A stretch of DNA of 64,000 nt from RGIG3701 sp964438515 (lineage in GTDB: Bacteria > Planctomycetota > Planctomycetia > Pirellulales > Thermoguttaceae), in contig CAYTLK010000001.1 of assembly GCA_964438515.1 (NCBI GenBank), positions 108,112-172,111 on the forward strand, read 5' to 3'. Position numbers and translations under genes: made by a program. Positions 17,661 to 26,604 of this stretch are shown here, piece by piece. The notes below the pieces were generated by a model that worked only from the letters and a program-made list of their open reading frames with translations, was not told the origin of the DNA and made no database searches. Position 1 is the stretch's first letter; the number at the start of each line of letters is the position of its first letter.

Positions 17661-17770
17661 AACACCCGCCTGTTCCAAAGGAACTCACGGATATTATAAT
17701 TATCGCACTTTACCATCCGAATATTCATGAAAGTCGCAATTACCTGCAAGTTTTACACATTCTTCCCAGT

Positions 17771-18868
17771 TTAAAACTTTTTGACGTGCAGCTCGGTGCA
17801 GAGATAATCGATGCAGCGACGAACTTCCTCATCGTTTTGAACCATCTTTTCCGCCTGATTGACCCCATGCAGGATGGTTGTATGGTCGCGTCCGTTGAAA
17901 AACGCACCAATTTCTTCCAGCGTGGCGCCCGTTATTTTACGAGAGAGGTAGTAAATGATGTCGCGCACAATTACGAGCGTCGTTTTACGAGACTTGCTCT
18001 TCAAATCCACGAGTTTCACCTTGTAAAATTTGGCCGCCAGTTTCGCGATTTGCGCAATTGTAATCGTATTTTCTTCGATTCCCGGCTCAAATTCCTGCTG
18101 GGTCATTACGGCCGTAATCGTCCCTTCCTGGTTCGTTTTTCGCACGAATTCCATTCGCTTCATCCGCTGAATCATCATCGCGGGAGAGTCTTTTTCCGAA
18201 ACAGAAATTTGTACGATACTTTCCAATCCATCTTCCGTAATGATGATGTTTTTGGAATGTTCTGGAAGCTGCAAAATCGCACGCCGAACCTCTGCGGAAG
18301 GTTCCTGAATCTCAATACAGACGCCCTGACGGAGTCGTGACATTAATTTAGGCTGGAGAGGTAAAATAGAGAGAGGCTGATTGGACGTTGTGAGGATTCG
18401 TGTGCCGCGCTTGTTTAACCGATCCAACATTTGAACGAGTTGTTCCTGTGTTGATTCGTAGGTCACGATTTCCTGAAGATTTTCGATGACGAAAAAATCG
18501 AGCTGATTGTATCTCGGCAAAAATTCGTGGGTGGTGCGCGTGCGCTGCGCATTGGCCCAATCGCGAGCAAACTCCTGCGCCGTCACGCATTTTCCCGACG
18601 CTTGAGGGTGCTGCGAGAGCCACGTCACAAGCAGACCTTCCGCCAAATGCGTCTTTCCGTATCCCGACGGCGCGCTGAAAAGGATGGAAAACGGATTGGG
18701 AATGTCCTTCAGAATATCGTACACAGCGGAACAAATGACGTAATTTTCCGGTCCGACAAGAAAAGGACGCGTACGAAGTTCCGTGGAAGACTGAACCTCA
18801 TTTGCCGCCCCACTTCGTTTGCGTGTGGTAAATTTTTCCTGAAGCGGAATGGAAATTACTTCCGGCAT
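17771..18868 (-). CDS. dnaA: Divergent DnaA-family replication initiator
   Basis: DnaA binds origin boxes through its C-terminal helix-turn-helix and opens DNA with its AAA+ domain. Here domain IV is intact (ATLEEIGAFFNGRDHTTILH). The AAA+ core is unusual: Walker A reads SAPSGYGKTHL, Walker B reads FFVIENLQEI instead of the LLIDDIQ type, and the sensor II region has no obvious RELEGAL-like segment. The arginine-finger region (PKLMSRLRQG) is kept. Domain I, which binds the helicase, is absent, so the protein has 365 residues. The ATG at 18868 has GAGGAG 6 nt upstream. It may be the primary initiator of this lineage or a paralog. No cluster of DnaA boxes is visible nearby. Confidence 0.8.
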   Translation of the reverse strand: MPEVISIPLQEKFTTRKRSGAANEVQSSTELRTRPFLVGPENYVICSAVYDILKDIPNPFSILFSAPSGYGKTHLAEGLLVTWLSQHPQASGKCVTAQEFARDWANAQRTRTTHEFLPRYNQLDFFVIENLQEIVTYESTQEQLVQMLDRLNKRGTRILTTSNQPLSILPLQPKLMSRLRQGVCIEIQEPSAEVRRAILQLPEHSKNIIITEDGLESIVQISVSEKDSPAMMIQRMKRMEFVRKTNQEGTITAVMTQQEFEPGIEENTITIAQIAKLAAKFYKVKLVDLKSKSRKTTLVIVRDIIYYLSRKITGATLEEIGAFFNGRDHTTILHGVNQAEKMVQNDEEVRRCIDYLCTELHVKKF

Positions 18869-18905
18869 AACGCACTCCTCGAATATTCTAATATCACTTT
18901 CTCCT

Positions 18906-18934
18906 ATTATACGCTTTTTGTCTCCAAAAATCAA
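18906..18934 (-). promoter_or_regulatory. Promoter of the dnaA-like gene
   Basis: On the minus strand TTGATT (complement of 18929-18934) and TATAAT (complement of 18906-18911) are separated by 17 nt, 38 nt upstream of the chosen start codon. Confidence 0.65.
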
Positions 18935-19081
18935 GTTCGTCCTCCTTTTTTTTCTTAAAAACTCCTTTTTCTTTCTTTTTTATGTTAAAAAAGAGAAAAG
19001 ACCTTTCGTTTTTTCACGTTTTCCACTATAATATACAAAAAATCGGGTAAAATTTCCGAAAAGTCAAAAAGTGAGGAATGA

Positions 19082-20596
19082 ATGATTTCTTTAAAATATT
19101 CGTATTTTTCTAACGTTTTATTGATTGTCGCATTGTGTTTTGGATGTCTTACTGGATGTTCGAGAACGTCGGAAGGAACCGTTTCTGACGAAATCTCCAC
19201 GGACGATGAAGTCGTCACGATCGAACTGGACGTTCCCAAAACAAACGTCAAACCGCGTGTCGAAACCATTGACAATAACACACAGTATTCAAATCCACTC
19301 TCTGTTTCACGGAAGAAGAATGTGATTCTGATGATTGCGGACGGTGCAGGTTTCGGCTCCTTTTACTGCGCGGCGGATTTTGAAACCGGTTCTCCCACGG
19401 GTGTTTTTTACCAGCAAACTCCTTGGAAATCGACTTCCGTCGCGACTTTTCACAAAAAAAGTTTTTACGATCCGGCTCAGGATTGGGCCGACTTCAAAAA
19501 TCTGCGCGTCCCATTTTTCAATAAAGAACCCGCTTTCATCCCTCCAGATTCCGCCTCGACCGGAACCGCCATGATGACGGGCGTCAAAACACGGAATGGC
19601 CGCGTTGGAATCGGTCCTGATGACGAACGGCTTGAAACAATTGCGGAGATTTTTCATCGTACCGGACACGCAGCGGGAGCCGTCACGACGTACCAAATCG
19701 CAAGCGCCACAATGGCGGATGCGGCGGCGCACGAGATTGAGCGCAAACACGGTCAGGCGCTTTTTGCACAGCTGCTTCTCGACGGAAATCTCGACGTCCT
19801 CATCGGTGCGGGACATCCGAATTTCGACGACGATGGAACTCTGCGTGCGGCTCCTGTTTTCGGAAAATATGGTCCCAGTCCGGAAATTTGGGCAAAAATT
19901 CAAGCAAAAGACCTTCCCGATGAATGGATTTTTATTGAAAAACGTTCCGACTTTCAGGAATTTGCGAATGCGTCTCCCGAAAAAACGCTCCCGAAAAAAA
20001 TCCTGGGGTTGATACAAACCGCAAATTCTTCCCAGTTTCACCGACGTGAAGGAGCGGCGTCCCTCGAAACCTCTCCGTCCCTTTCCGAAACGGCTCTGAC
20101 GGCGATTCAGGTGCTTTCACGGTCGAAATCCGAGAAAAAAGGGTTCTTTCTGTTGGTTGAAGGGGGAGCGGTCGACTGCGCAAACGACGCAAACAATCTC
20201 GAACGATGCGTCGAGGAAATGCAGGATTTTAACGCTGCGGTCGCCGCCGTTTGCCGGTGGGTCGAGACGTATTCTTCATGGGACGAGACGCTCGTGATTG
20301 TGACGGCCGACCACGATAACGGTGCGATTTACGGCCCCGACTGCGGATCGGACGGCATTCCGACTTCGGCGCCGATTTACCGTGGAAAAGGGATTTTTCC
20401 TGACGCCAAGTATTATTCCGACGATCACACAAAGCAGCTCGTTCCTCTTTACGCGCGAGGTCCCGGAGCGGAAAAAATCAATGATTTTATCGCAGGAACA
20501 GACGAACGTATGGGCAAATTCTGGAATTATGACGGCTGTTACATCGACAATACAGCCGTTTTTACGCTCATGATGGACGGAACTATGGTGGAGTGA
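19082..20596 (+). CDS. Alkaline phosphatase, lipoprotein
   Basis: A secreted phosphomonoesterase of the alkaline phosphatase superfamily, which frees phosphate from organic esters using two zinc ions and a Ser nucleophile. The signal peptide ends in a lipobox (LTGC, Cys26), so the enzyme is probably membrane-tethered. NVILMIADGAG carries the first metal-binding Asp, PDSASTGTAMMTG the catalytic Ser, and VTADHDNGAIYG a metal-binding Asp-His. The length of 504 residues is normal. GAGG lies 5 nt before the ATG. It is followed on the same strand by a second, shorter alkaline phosphatase, suggesting duplication. Confidence 0.9.
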   Translation: MISLKYSYFSNVLLIVALCFGCLTGCSRTSEGTVSDEISTDDEVVTIELDVPKTNVKPRVETIDNNTQYSNPLSVSRKKNVILMIADGAGFGSFYCAADFETGSPTGVFYQQTPWKSTSVATFHKKSFYDPAQDWADFKNLRVPFFNKEPAFIPPDSASTGTAMMTGVKTRNGRVGIGPDDERLETIAEIFHRTGHAAGAVTTYQIASATMADAAAHEIERKHGQALFAQLLLDGNLDVLIGAGHPNFDDDGTLRAAPVFGKYGPSPEIWAKIQAKDLPDEWIFIEKRSDFQEFANASPEKTLPKKILGLIQTANSSQFHRREGAASLETSPSLSETALTAIQVLSRSKSEKKGFFLLVEGGAVDCANDANNLERCVEEMQDFNAAVAAVCRWVETYSSWDETLVIVTADHDNGAIYGPDCGSDGIPTSAPIYRGKGIFPDAKYYSDDHTKQLVPLYARGPGAEKINDFIAGTDERMGKFWNYDGCYIDNTAVFTLMMDGTMVE

Positions 20597-20664
20597 GTCC
20601 GTTTTTGTCGATCGTTCGAACAAAAAATTCTTCAATTTCTAACCTGAAAAAAACAGGGGAGGAA

Positions 20665-20692
20665 TTGAAATAAGTGGGAAATACGATATAAT
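20665..20692 (+). promoter_or_regulatory. Promoter of second alkaline phosphatase gene
   Basis: TTGAAA (20665-20670) and TATAAT (20687-20692) with 16-nt spacing, giving the second phosphatase its own transcription start about 75 nt before the ATG. Confidence 0.6.
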
Positions 20693-20774
20693 AAAGAGAA
20701 ATTCTATGGAGACTTTCCTGCCGTACGGGTGGAAGACGTTCCATAGTGTATCGGTTTCAAAGAAAGGTTTTCTG

Positions 20775-22097
20775 ATGAAAAAGTTCGTTTTACCCACCCT
20801 TTTATTCCTTTTACTCTCGTTTCAGATAGCTTCTGCTGCCGACGGCCGCAAAAAAAATGTCATTTTGATGATCGGTGACGGCTGGAGTTACGCCACGTGC
20901 TGTTCCGTGGCCGACTACCTCACCGGGAACCCGTATAAAGGTCTCGTTTTCCAGCAGGCTCCATGGATTCAGCTCGGATGTTCCACCTATCCGATCGACG
21001 GCAGTTACGATCCCGCCGTCATGTGGACCGATTTCGCAACGCATCGTCAGAACGCGACCGACTCGGCCGCCAGCGCAACGGCATTGAATTCTGGTCACAA
21101 AACAAAGAATGGTCGAATCGGAATGACTCCCGAAGGCGAACCCATAGAACTCTTCTCCGAGATGGCCAAAAAAGCAGGTTTTGCGTGCGGAACCGTCACT
21201 TCGGTCGGCGTCTCTCATGCAACACCGGCTTGCGTGGCGGGTCACAACATCAGTCGCGGCGACGGACAGGCGCTTTTTCACCAGATTTTGAACTCCGGAA
21301 CGCTTGATGTTTTTGTCGGTTGCGGCCACCCCGGTTTTCAGGAAGACGGAAGTCCATACAATAAGGCTGAAGAACTTTACCAGACCTACGGACCCAACGA
21401 AGAAGACTGGACAAAAATCAAAGCCGGCGACCTCCCCGAAGGTTTCATTTTCATTGATTCCCGTGAAGATTTTCAGAAAATCGCCTCAGGCGAGATGCCG
21501 ACCCCGAAAAAACTGCTGGGAATTGCGCGTACAAAAGGTTCCATTTCGAGCGATTTAGACGGAAACAGCACCGCAGCTTTTATTCCCACGCTCTCGGAAA
21601 TGTCGCTGGCGGCGCTGCGCGTTTTGAGTCAGAACGAAAAAGGTTTCTACCTGATGATTGAAGGAGGAACCATCGACGGCGCAAATCACGGGAACAAAAT
21701 CGATCGAGCGGTTGCGGAGTCGCACATGTTCATTAATGCGGTAAATACCGTGTGTCAGTGGGTCGAACAGAATTCCTCCTGGGACGATACGGTCGTCATC
21801 ATTACGGCTGACCACGCAACGGGCGCGTTCTGGGGCGAAAATGCCGATCAGCCTGAAACAAGGTTCGCGACCCCCGTTTTTAACGGAAAAGGAAATCTTC
21901 CGACCGGAAAGTACTTCGCACGAACGCACACGAACGAACTGGTTCCGATGTTCATCCGCGGCGCGGGTTCCGAGAAAGTCGTTCCGGCACTCATTCGCGG
22001 TACGGACGCCAAAGCGGGAGGTTTCTGGCACTATGACGGTCGGTACATCGATAATACGGACGTCATTCAAATCGGAAAAGCCGCACTGTGCCTGTAA
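20775..22097 (+). CDS. Alkaline phosphatase, secreted
   Basis: The second of two tandem alkaline phosphatases, 440 residues from the chosen Met. The N-terminus MKKFVLPTLLFLLLSFQIASAADG is a standard signal peptide with an AxA cleavage site and no lipobox, so this copy is probably soluble in the periplasm or secreted, unlike its neighbour. Signatures are NVILMIGDGWSYA, TDSAASATALNSG (catalytic Ser) and IITADHATGAFWG. The start at 20775 has AAAGG upstream and gives a proper signal peptide, while the longer in-frame start would bury it. pyrK begins 37 nt after the stop and may be co-transcribed. Confidence 0.9.
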   Translation: MKKFVLPTLLFLLLSFQIASAADGRKKNVILMIGDGWSYATCCSVADYLTGNPYKGLVFQQAPWIQLGCSTYPIDGSYDPAVMWTDFATHRQNATDSAASATALNSGHKTKNGRIGMTPEGEPIELFSEMAKKAGFACGTVTSVGVSHATPACVAGHNISRGDGQALFHQILNSGTLDVFVGCGHPGFQEDGSPYNKAEELYQTYGPNEEDWTKIKAGDLPEGFIFIDSREDFQKIASGEMPTPKKLLGIARTKGSISSDLDGNSTAAFIPTLSEMSLAALRVLSQNEKGFYLMIEGGTIDGANHGNKIDRAVAESHMFINAVNTVCQWVEQNSSWDDTVVIITADHATGAFWGENADQPETRFATPVFNGKGNLPTGKYFARTHTNELVPMFIRGAGSEKVVPALIRGTDAKAGGFWHYDGRYIDNTDVIQIGKAALCL

Positions 22098-22134
22098 TTC
22101 CTTCAGACTATTTTGATTATTTTAGAAAGAATCT

Positions 22135-22977
22135 ATGAATACCATTTTCCATCAAACGGTTAAAATCATCCAGAATGAATCTGCGGCGGCCGACATCTGG
22201 CGAGTGCGTCTGCAATCGAAAGAAATCGCGGAAAGTACACAGCCTGGTCAGTTCTGCATGCTTCGAATTCCCGGTGTTCAGGCTCCGTTGCTGGGGCGTC
22301 CGCTCGCCATCTTTCGTACAGAAAACGATACCGTTGAGGTCGTTTATGCGGTGGTCGGAAAAGGAACGGAACAGCTTGCGCGCCTTCTTCCCGGACAGGA
22401 ACTCGAAATCTGGGGGCCGCTCGGAAATGGTTTTCCGCTGGATCCAAAGGTTGAAAAACGTCCAACGCGCCCTCTCCTTGTGGCTGGCGGAATCGGTCAA
22501 ACGCCGATGTACCTCCTCGCGGAAGCCTTTCTGAAAGAAGAAAGAACCGAGAAAGTCACACTGCTTTGGGGGGCGCGAGACCTTGCGCATCTTGCGTGTC
22601 TTGAAGATTTTAACACGCTTGCAGCAAAATACAAGGGACGACTTGCGATTTTCAATGCGACGGACGATGGAAGTTTCGCACATTCGGGGTTCGTCACCGA
22701 CCTCGAACGGGAACAACTCGCTTCCGGCACGTTTTCGCCCCAAAATTCCTGCGTTTATTCCTGCGGTCCGAAACCCATGCTGAAAATGGTCGCGGAGATT
22801 GCAAAAGATGCCGGTTTGACGTGCTGGGTCTCACTCGAAACCCCCATGGCGTGCGGGATGGGAATTTGTTTCACCTGCGTCACAAAATGTAAAGATTCAA
22901 GCGCTCCAGAAGGGTGGGATTATTGCCGAACCTGTACCGAAGGCCCCGTTTTTGACGCCGAAAAACTCGTCTGGTAA
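22135..22977 (+). CDS. pyrK: Dihydroorotate dehydrogenase electron-transfer subunit
   Basis: PyrK carries FAD and a [2Fe-2S] cluster and passes electrons from dihydroorotate dehydrogenase (PyrDB) to NAD in pyrimidine synthesis. The order fits: an N-terminal FAD-binding barrel (PGQFCMLRIPG, LGRPLAIF), an NAD-binding fold (LLVAGGIGQTPMYLLAEA, YSCGPKPMLKMV), and a C-terminal cluster loop with CGMGICFTC, then a distal Cys in YCRTC. Its 280 residues are normal. pyrD is not in the window. A terminator follows 28 nt after the stop. Confidence 0.9.
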   Translation: MNTIFHQTVKIIQNESAAADIWRVRLQSKEIAESTQPGQFCMLRIPGVQAPLLGRPLAIFRTENDTVEVVYAVVGKGTEQLARLLPGQELEIWGPLGNGFPLDPKVEKRPTRPLLVAGGIGQTPMYLLAEAFLKEERTEKVTLLWGARDLAHLACLEDFNTLAAKYKGRLAIFNATDDGSFAHSGFVTDLEREQLASGTFSPQNSCVYSCGPKPMLKMVAEIAKDAGLTCWVSLETPMACGMGICFTCVTKCKDSSAPEGWDYCRTCTEGPVFDAEKLVW

Positions 22978-23004
22978 AATCGCCCTGTGTGACTTAAACA
23001 ACAA

Positions 23005-23041
23005 ACCCCGACAGAAAATCCATTCTATCGGGGTCTTTTTT
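23005..23041 (+). terminator. Intrinsic terminator after pyrK
   Basis: ACCCCGA (23005-23011) pairs with TCGGGGT (23028-23034), followed by c and six Ts. Confidence 0.85.
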
Positions 23042-23089
23042 CTGGTTTTACAGAATCAAAACGTCCTAAAACGTTCTCGAAACTTCAAC

Positions 23090-24892
23090 TCAGTCCTGTT
23101 TCAGCTGTTCGAAACCAGCAGATCCGCCGCCGCCTTTGAGGTCTTTGGCAGGCGTGGAGTTGTGAACGGGAGCCGCAGTCGGAGTATTGTCCTCTTCGGG
23201 AACTTCCGCAGCAGGATCGCCGGCCCACTCAACACGTTTGCGGGAAAGACCAATTTTGCGGTCATCCGTATCAACGCGAAGGATTTTCACTTCGACTTCT
23301 TCGCCGACTTTCACGATTTCTTCCGGATTATCGACTTTGTGGTCGGCCAGTTCGGAAATGTGCAGCAGTCCTTCCAGACCGTCTTCCAAACCGATGAACA
23401 CGCCAAAGTTGGTGATTTTCGTCACAACGCCTTTGACGAGCTGTCCCGGTTCGTACTTGCTGGGAATATCATGCGCCCACGGATCTTCCGTCATCTGCTT
23501 CAGACCAAGCGCAATGCGGCGGCGAGCCTGATCGACCGACAAAACGCGGCATTCGATTTTCTGGCCCTTTTCGACCATTTCGCTCGGATGCGTGATTCGG
23601 CGAGTCCAGCTCATGTCGCTCACGTGCAGCAAACCGTCGATTCCTTCTTGAATTTCGATAAACGCACCGTAATTCGTGAGGTTGCGGACGACGCCCGTGA
23701 CGATGCTTCCCGGCGGATACTGATTTGCAACAGCTTCCCACGGATTTTCTTTCGTCTGTTTGATTCCGAGAGAAATCTCCTGCTTGTTCTTGTTGATGGA
23801 AAGAACCACCACGTCGATTTCGTCGCCGGGAGAAACCAGCTCGCTCGGATGATTGATGCGTTTCGTCCAGCTCATTTCGCTGATGTGAACGAGTCCTTCG
23901 ACGCCTTCTTCGAGTTTCACGAAGGCACCGTACGACATCACGTTGACGACCGTTCCCTTAACAACCTTGCCGGCCGGGTACTTCGCTTCAACTTCTTCCC
24001 ACGGGGAAGCGGTCTTCTGTTTGAGACCAAGAGCGATTTTTTCTTTTTTGTAATCGACAGACAGAATCTGAACTTCAATTTCCTGGTCGAGAGAAAGCAT
24101 CTCTTCCGGATGATTGATTCGTCCCCAGCTCATGTCGGTGATGTGCAGCAGACCGTCAATACCGCCCAAGTCGACGAACGCGCCGAACTCTGCGAGGTTC
24201 TTGACGATACCTTTTCGCAGCTGTCCAGGCTGAAGCTGTTTGAGGAGTTCCTGCTTCTGCGCTTCGCGTTCCTTCTCGATAAGGAAACGACGGCTTACGA
24301 CGATGTTGCGGCGGGGTTCGTCAATTTTCAGGACGGAACACTGAATGGAACGACCGATATATTCGCCAATGTCTGCCGGACGACGGATGTCGACCTGACT
24401 TGCGGGCAAAAACACGTTCACACCGATATCGACGAGCAAACCACCCTTGATTTTACGGATGACGGTACCCGTGACGACGTCGCCTTCATGAACCGATTCC
24501 ATGACTTTTTTCCAGGCTTCGATTTTCTCAGCTTTGCGCTTGCTGAGCATAATCATACCTTTGGATTCGTCCATCTGCGGCATGCCGCCGGCGTTGCTTC
24601 CGTCTTCAACTTCTTCGATCAAAACGCGAATGGTGTCGCCGGGATTCGGAAGTTCCTGTCCCTCTTCCCATTCGTTTCGGTAGACCAAACCTTCACTTTT
24701 GAAACCGACATCTACAATCACGAAGTCGCCTTCAACGCGGATGACCTTGCCTTCTACAATCTGATTGACGGTAAGGTCATTTCCGCCCCAGTCGATTTCG
24801 TTCATTGGGACACCTTCCAGTGCCGCATCCAAATCATTGTCCCAATTATCCTGTCCCAGGTCCAGTCCACGAACTAAGTTACGATTAACCAT
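23090..24892 (-). CDS. rpsA: 30S ribosomal protein S1
   Basis: S1 is the mRNA-binding protein of the small subunit that helps load transcripts with weak ribosome binding sites, common in this window. Six S1 (OB-fold) repeats can be counted across 600 residues, each with a form of G-x-V-x-x-x-x-x-(F/Y)-G-A-F-V (e.g. VKNLAEFGAFVDLGGIDGLLH, split here only to mark the repeat). Repeats 3 to 6 are most alike, with EISLGIKQT-type linkers. The N-terminal 45 residues are acidic and variable. The C-terminal tail is Gly/Pro-rich. GAGG precedes the ATG. Confidence 0.95.
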   Translation of the reverse strand: MVNRNLVRGLDLGQDNWDNDLDAALEGVPMNEIDWGGNDLTVNQIVEGKVIRVEGDFVIVDVGFKSEGLVYRNEWEEGQELPNPGDTIRVLIEEVEDGSNAGGMPQMDESKGMIMLSKRKAEKIEAWKKVMESVHEGDVVTGTVIRKIKGGLLVDIGVNVFLPASQVDIRRPADIGEYIGRSIQCSVLKIDEPRRNIVVSRRFLIEKEREAQKQELLKQLQPGQLRKGIVKNLAEFGAFVDLGGIDGLLHITDMSWGRINHPEEMLSLDQEIEVQILSVDYKKEKIALGLKQKTASPWEEVEAKYPAGKVVKGTVVNVMSYGAFVKLEEGVEGLVHISEMSWTKRINHPSELVSPGDEIDVVVLSINKNKQEISLGIKQTKENPWEAVANQYPPGSIVTGVVRNLTNYGAFIEIQEGIDGLLHVSDMSWTRRITHPSEMVEKGQKIECRVLSVDQARRRIALGLKQMTEDPWAHDIPSKYEPGQLVKGVVTKITNFGVFIGLEDGLEGLLHISELADHKVDNPEEIVKVGEEVEVKILRVDTDDRKIGLSRKRVEWAGDPAAEVPEEDNTPTAAPVHNSTPAKDLKGGGGSAGFEQLKQD

Positions 24893-25090
24893 TAAAAAAA
24901 CCTCTGGAAGTTGACTGAATCAACTCCGCAACACAAAACTTGTAAGAGTCACGACTTTCCTATTGATTTTCCGGTCCTCAACAAAATGAAAAGTCTTTCA
25001 ATTTTTATTCTAACACATCTGAATTTCATTGCAAGGGGGAGGGGAGGAAAAATAGTCGGTTTAAATCAAAAAAATCATCTTTTCGGTCTC

Positions 25091-26503
25091 TTATTCTCCG
25101 AAAAGCGTAAACGGGCTGGATTTGATAATCTTTACAGTTTTCATACTGCCGATCAAACGGCGCGGACCGTCAAAAACCACAATTCGGTCGCACGGCGTAC
25201 GTCCCGTCAGCTGCACCACTTCGTCCAGATTTTCAGGAAGGTCAAACGTCAGATTTTCTCCAATCGTTGGAACTTTTTCCGCATTTTTGCTCGTTCCTTC
25301 GACCAGAATTTCGACTTCGTTTCCCACCAACTTTTCACTGTCTTCCGCACTGATTTGATTCTGAACCGCCAAAAGTTCGTTGTTCCGCCGTCGTTTCACC
25401 TCTTCCGGCACATCATCTTCGTAAAGCTCAAACGCCTTCGTACCCTCTCGCGGACTGAATTTGAAGATGAAACTATTTTTGAAACGAATATCTTTTACAA
25501 GCTGAACCGTCTGTTCGAAATCGTCGTCCGTCTCGCCGCAAAACCCAACAATAAAGTCGCTCGTGACCGCAGCGCCGGGAACCGTTTCCCGAATCTGCGC
25601 GCAAACCTCACGATATTTTTCCACCGTATAACCACGATTCATCTTTTTCAGCTGCGCATTGGACCCGCTCTGCGCCGGGACGTGAAAATACGGCATCACA
25701 TGCGGCAAATCGCGTACAGCGGCAAAAAGATCCGGCGTCATGCTGTTCGGATGGCTCGTCACAAAACGAATACGCTCCAGCGGCGTCGTCTCCGCAATGC
25801 GTTCGCACTGTTCCAAAAGTCCCGAAAGACGCATTTCACGCCCGGAATCATAATACTTGCTGACCGTCTGACCAATGAGCGTAATTTCCTTGCACCCCTG
25901 ATTCACCAGCGTACGTACCTCTTCCAGAATTTCGTCCGGATTTCTGCTCTGTTCCGGACCGCGCACGTACGGAACGATGCAGTACGTACAGAATTGGTCG
26001 CAGCCGAACATAATGCGTACGTACGACAAAAACGGATTCTGTCGGGCGCTCGCAACTCGCTGCGTATCAAAAAAGTCAAAACTGCACTCGACTTCATGCC
26101 GACCGCGGCCTTTACGCGCAAGACTCAGTTCCATCTGCGGACCCGCACCGGAACGAATTTTCCATATCAGCTCCGGAATTTGCGCAATCTGACCGGGACC
26201 AACGACGAGTTCCACGTGAGGTGCACGCTTGAAAATCATCGCATTGTCTTTTTGCGCCATACACCCGATGACGCCGATGATTTTGTTGGGATTGAACTCT
26301 TTCGCGTCCTTGAGCCGTCCGAGAGCGCTGTAAATTTTATCCTCTGCATGCTGGCGGATGCTGCACGTATTAAACAGAACAATATCCGCCTCTTTCACCG
26401 ACGCGGCCTGCACGTACCCCTCTTTTAAAAGCGCCGCCACAATGAGTTCCGAGTCCAAAACGTTCATCTGACAGCCGACGGTTTCAATGTAAAAACTGAG
26501 CAT
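25091..26503 (-). CDS. miaB: tRNA-2-methylthio-N6-dimethylallyladenosine synthase
   Basis: MiaB adds a methylthio group to i6A37 of tRNAs that read UNN codons, using two [4Fe-4S] clusters and SAM. The UPF0004 domain begins at residue 1 (FYIETVGCQMNVLDSE, NTCSIRQHAEDK, GCMAQKDN). The radical-SAM motif is CDQFCTYC, and a TRAM domain closes the protein around residues 390-460 (NEVEILVEGTSK). Its 470 residues are normal. It is the second methylthiotransferase in the window after mtaB. No clear Shine-Dalgarno is visible. Confidence 0.93.
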   Translation of the reverse strand: MLSFYIETVGCQMNVLDSELIVAALLKEGYVQAASVKEADIVLFNTCSIRQHAEDKIYSALGRLKDAKEFNPNKIIGVIGCMAQKDNAMIFKRAPHVELVVGPGQIAQIPELIWKIRSGAGPQMELSLARKGRGRHEVECSFDFFDTQRVASARQNPFLSYVRIMFGCDQFCTYCIVPYVRGPEQSRNPDEILEEVRTLVNQGCKEITLIGQTVSKYYDSGREMRLSGLLEQCERIAETTPLERIRFVTSHPNSMTPDLFAAVRDLPHVMPYFHVPAQSGSNAQLKKMNRGYTVEKYREVCAQIRETVPGAAVTSDFIVGFCGETDDDFEQTVQLVKDIRFKNSFIFKFSPREGTKAFELYEDDVPEEVKRRRNNELLAVQNQISAEDSEKLVGNEVEILVEGTSKNAEKVPTIGENLTFDLPENLDEVVQLTGRTPCDRIVVFDGPRRLIGSMKTVKIIKSSPFTLFGE

Positions 26504-26604
26504 GGGAAAATCTTTTTTCTTCTTGATTCTCTATATTAATTAATAATGTATAAAATTATGTAAAAATTTATACAAAACGGCGGAACAAACGGGAACAAAC
26601 GACG

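Noticed and set aside
18850..19082. Replication origin near the dnaA-like gene
   Set aside because: Only one weak TTTTCCAC-like box is visible and there is no cluster of DnaA boxes or AT-rich repeat unit. No dnaN or gyrB is nearby.
22952..24877. 641-codon rightward frame
   Set aside because: It mirrors rpsA on the other strand. The rpsA frame shows six S1 domains, this one shows no domain.
24911..26428. 505-codon rightward frame
   Set aside because: Antisense shadow of miaB with arginine/phenylalanine bias.
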